Assembly (NCBI GenBank): GCA_963070105.1
Contig: OY718808.1
Span: forward strand, 3,883,738-3,947,737
Origin: Litomosoides sigmodontis
Taxonomy: Eukaryota; Nematoda; Chromadorea; Rhabditida; Onchocercidae
DNA: 64,000 nt
Reading direction: 5' to 3'
The notes under the pieces were generated by a model. The model did not search any database and was not told the origin of the DNA. It saw only the letters and a program-made list of their open reading frames with translations. How positions within the stretch are numbered: the first letter of the stretch is position 1; each line of letters opens with the position of its first letter. This document shows, one piece after another, positions 60,688 to 64,000 of the stretch. The translations under genes were made by a program, and so were the position numbers.

Positions 60688-62259
60688 TTAATTAATGAGC
60701 GTTTTTTAATGAAAACGAAATCGTTAATTGCTAGTTAATGCACCGAAATGTTAATTTAGAATAGCGATGAGAATAAATAACTTTTGTCAACGTACTTTCC
60801 TAATTCAAATTAGTTGCTCCCATTCTTCATTTTATTCATTCATGCTACATTGTAATAAAACAATAACTTTAGCATATGTGAATTAGGTAATGCTACATTC
60901 TTCCGTTGCAATTTTTCATGTCTAATTTAAATTAATATGTCTAATTTAAATTAATATTTTAGCTATTTCACGTCTCCTACATTATTGCAAAAAATAGGCA
61001 AGTAAATAAATCGGCAGAAAAAGCTGATAAATAAGAAAATGAAAGAAAAATAAGTAAGCGAATGAAACAGTAAATGGGTGAATGAATAAACAGATGTATG
61101 ACATCACCATATCCAAAGCACATCGAGGAATAGTTGGAAAGCATATCAAGCCTTTTATTGTCTATGAAATTTAAAATGAGTTAGCAAGATAAACCAGAAT
61201 TTGAGAAATATTTTTCAAAAAAAATGACTGTCAAAAGTAATGCATCCATACAAGACTTGAACCTAAAAAAAAGCACTCGTTGTTGATCTAATTATCAGTA
61301 GTCTGATAAACTTAGTTTTAAAATCATTTGTGCGAATAATGAAGTGATATTTTTCATAAATATAACTATTTTGCATATATTATCAAAAGAATCACTAACT
61401 GATTTGATTACTTTACACCTAAATTGACGACAAAAATTTTCATAATCACAATTCCTATCAACAATTCTTCACGGTTGTGATATTATTTATTTAGCAAATT
61501 TTGTGGTGGAAAATTTTGTATCAAACGCTCATTGCTAACTATCCAATGGTTACGATACATACAGTAGCTAGTGTTTACGATTGAAATATGGATAGCAGTG
61601 AATGCTTATCGTCGAATGGTGTGATAACGTAATTACACTGTGCTAATTAATACATATGCATATGTGCTAAAACAAAAAGCTGACGTCCTTCCTTCCGTTA
61701 ACCACCCATATAGTTGCACTACGTGAACATAAAATGATAATTACGTGTCCTGAAACGTAGACAAATACGTGCATATACACGCATAGAGATGTATTCATGA
61801 TTCATAGGTATTCATGAAATTAGGCACATCCATCTATATGTCGTCACATTCGTATAAGATATTATCGCATTTCTCCTCACAATTTGTTTAAATATTTTTG
61901 AGAAAAATGAATTTCACTTCAACTATCTCATCTCTCTTCTTCACAGACATTTCTCTTCTCCCTAACGCTTCCAACATTTTCCGCTTGTTCACACAATTTC
62001 TCATCCCTTCGTTTCCTTCTTGTTTTATTCGATTACTAACGATGCAGCAGCTGGTAGTGTTAGTAACTAAGTGAGATAAAGTAAAATATTTAAATTGAAA
62101 AAAAGCGTTAATTTTAAATAAAATTAATATTGATTGGATATGTGTTAATGTGAACGCATTAGAAGTTGTTCACAACGATAATGCATTTAAACATTGAATT
62201 GATCCTTTTCACTAGCAGCATTGTTGATGAATGATTATTGCTAGTGGTGGTGGTGATCG
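60688..62259. other. Spacer between tandem lipases
   Basis: About 1.6 kb with AATAAA near 60774 as likely end of copy 1. No ORF, RNA gene or leftover lipase exon was recognised. Confidence 0.55.
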
Positions 62260-64000
62260 ATGTTCACCGTTATTATCTTCGCATTTCTCATTCAATTAAC
62301 AAATGCAATTTTAATTACACCACTTCCGGAAGCTACAATGACAACTGTAAGTTTGAAATGAACGAAAAATTTTACGGTTAGAATTAATTTCGGAATTTGA
62401 AAATTTTCAATAGCAGAAACGAATAGCATGTACTGTACGTAGTACAATTTTCTCATTGATTTTATTCTACAAGTTTGTTTATTTTTAACGAAATGATATG
62501 AAGAGAATAAAATTCAATAAGGCTTTATAATTCCTAACATTTTTCATTTTTTTTTTCTTCGGCAAAAACTTAAGGGGAAAAAAATGAGTTTAAAATATTG
62601 AAAAGAAAAAGTATGTTGTTAACGTTTGAACCGTTTTTTTTTTTGGAGGGTTATGGAAATTTTAGACAGCTAATAACTGACGTGCTAATTGTCATCATAA
62701 TTTTTGCATTCAGAGTGAAATTATTACTTACCATGGATACCCATCTGAAATACACACTGTAATAACAGAGGATGGTTATGTACTCGAAATGCACCGCATT
62801 CCAAGTGGCAAAACAGGTGATTTGAAATTATTTTCAAAAATTTTTATACTCGTTGCATTCGGTTTGAAGAAGGAAAATATTATTCGCAATAAGATATTAC
62901 TCGACACCGCATCACATCATATTTATATTTTTTATTCCAGGAATACTGTATTGCACCGTATTTATATCAAATTCTATAGATAAGTGTAATTCGTTCAATG
63001 AGTAATATCTTAGACATATTATGTTCAGGAAATCATTCAGGAAATCATTCGGAAAATCAGGCAAAACCGGTAGTATTTTTACAGCACGGTTTTATCGGTT
63101 CAAGCGCTGTTTGGGTAACTAATTTACCAAATCAATCTGCTGGTTGGTAGTATTTAGCTTAAAAAATCCAATGCTACGTTTGTTAAGCACATGTATTTAA
63201 CGATTGATACTTCAAACTACATTTGATGAGAAGAAAGTGCCGTCACAAATGCCACTTTCCATAATTAATTCAAACTCGTCAAATTTTAATTGAATTGAAA
63301 TTCATCATCTTTAGCGTTTTTATTTGCTGACGCGGAATTCGATGTTTGGATGGGTAATGTTCGTGGTAATACCTACTCAACCAAACACGTTAATTACACA
63401 CAGAATAATTTGAAATACTGGAAATTTACGTCAGCTTTCCTTTTTTTTTTCTTATCTTTCTGTTTACAATCATTTTCGGTTCGTTTTTTGTTTTTATTAC
63501 TAAATGAAAAGTGCGAGAGGAGAAAGCAGTCAGATCTGTTTTTCGTTTTTTTTAATGCAACCATTAGCAACGTTATCAGTTAGATTGGATGAATTTGCAA
63601 AATATGACTTGAATTCGATGATCAATTATGTGCTTAATATAACTCAACAGCATTCCTTGTATTATATGGGATATTCAGAAGGAACTCTGACAATGTTTGC
63701 AAAACTCTCAATCGATCAATCTTTTGCACAGAAAGTAAGACTTTGACTAAAAGCAAGCAAAGTTTTTTTTTTTTGCCATTCAAAAAGTTTTGTGAGCAAT
63801 TTTAGTTTCACTTCTGATATTCAAATGAAAAGATTTATTGCTTTTTAAAGAGATAGATTTTCAGAAAAGCAACCGTTTCAACGGTTCACCAAAAATTTTC
63901 ACATGCATTTTATTTGTCAATTTATTCAAAGTTGAAATTTTTAGATTCGCAAATTTTTTGCTTTGGGACCAATTGGTACATTGGCTCACATCAAAGGTTT
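62260..64000 (+). CDS. Secreted acid lipase, copy 2 (3' truncated by window edge)
   Basis: Exons 62260-62346, 62714-62816, 63029-63142, 63315-63429, 63584-63734 and 63945 onward join in phase and match copy 1 exon for exon at the same intron positions, so the two are tandem duplicates. Leader: [18 protein letters not shown]. Family blocks: [54 protein letters not shown]. The nucleophile elbow is GYSEG (Ser171), altered from GHSQG at two positions. NVRGN replaces the usual NSRGN. A short NHSGNHSEN insertion precedes the oxyanion region. Here the exon-4 acceptor is a normal TTTAG, unlike in copy 1. Asp and His of the triad lie beyond the window. Confidence 0.82.

Noticed and set aside
1..64000. 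Bacterial endosymbiont insertion, transposon or viral remnant
   Set aside because: No reverse transcriptase, integrase, transposase, capsid or intronless bacterial-type ORF was seen, and base composition and intron structure are uniform along the window.

Overview
The window is nuclear DNA of a nematode, most likely a clade III (spirurid or filarial) worm. It is AT-rich, its genes are cut into short exons by introns of about 55-1,060 bp with GT donors and T-rich ..TTTCAG acceptors, and several products match Caenorhabditis proteins closely (BAG-1, MXL-1/MAX, RNP-6/PUF60, condensin CAP-G, acid lipases). I saw no bacterial genes, transposon ORFs, rRNA, tRNA or CRISPR. Gene models were built by hand from family similarity and by requiring reading phase to carry through every splice junction; most close exactly.

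Layout. (+) NOVA-type KH protein, 5' truncated, to 6310. (-) MAX-like bHLH-zipper, 7793-8987, divergent from (+) PGS1 phosphatidylglycerophosphate synthase, 9777-13131. (+) TMEM186, 13930-15614. (+) indoleamine 2,3-dioxygenase, 17522-20796. (-) single-pass membrane protein with one juxtamembrane EGF module, about 21377-22920, 5' end unresolved. (+) INTS12, 23943-26585. (+) BAG-1, 28113-30159. (+) PUF60/RNP-6, 31261-36529. (+) HINT3-type HIT hydrolase, 37866-39242. (-) BTB protein, 40372-45352. (+) condensin subunit CAP-G, 46532-54660, 22 exons. (+) two tandem acid lipase paralogues, 57323-60687 and 62260 to the window edge.

The genes are mostly unrelated housekeeping functions: splicing (NOVA, PUF60), snRNA 3'-end processing (INTS12), E-box transcription (MAX), mitochondrial lipid synthesis and complex I assembly (PGS1, TMEM186), tryptophan catabolism (IDO), Hsp70 nucleotide exchange (BAG-1) and chromosome condensation (CAP-G). 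Only the lipase pair is a clear local duplication. No novel multi-gene system is visible. The most useful oddities are an IDO in a nematode with Thr at the Ser167 position, a lipase exon lacking an AG acceptor, a reading-frame break at an A11 run in the BTB gene, a 29-bp exact copy of INTS12 coding sequence inside one of its own introns, an EGF-ligand-like membrane protein, and several palindromes and tandem repeats between genes.
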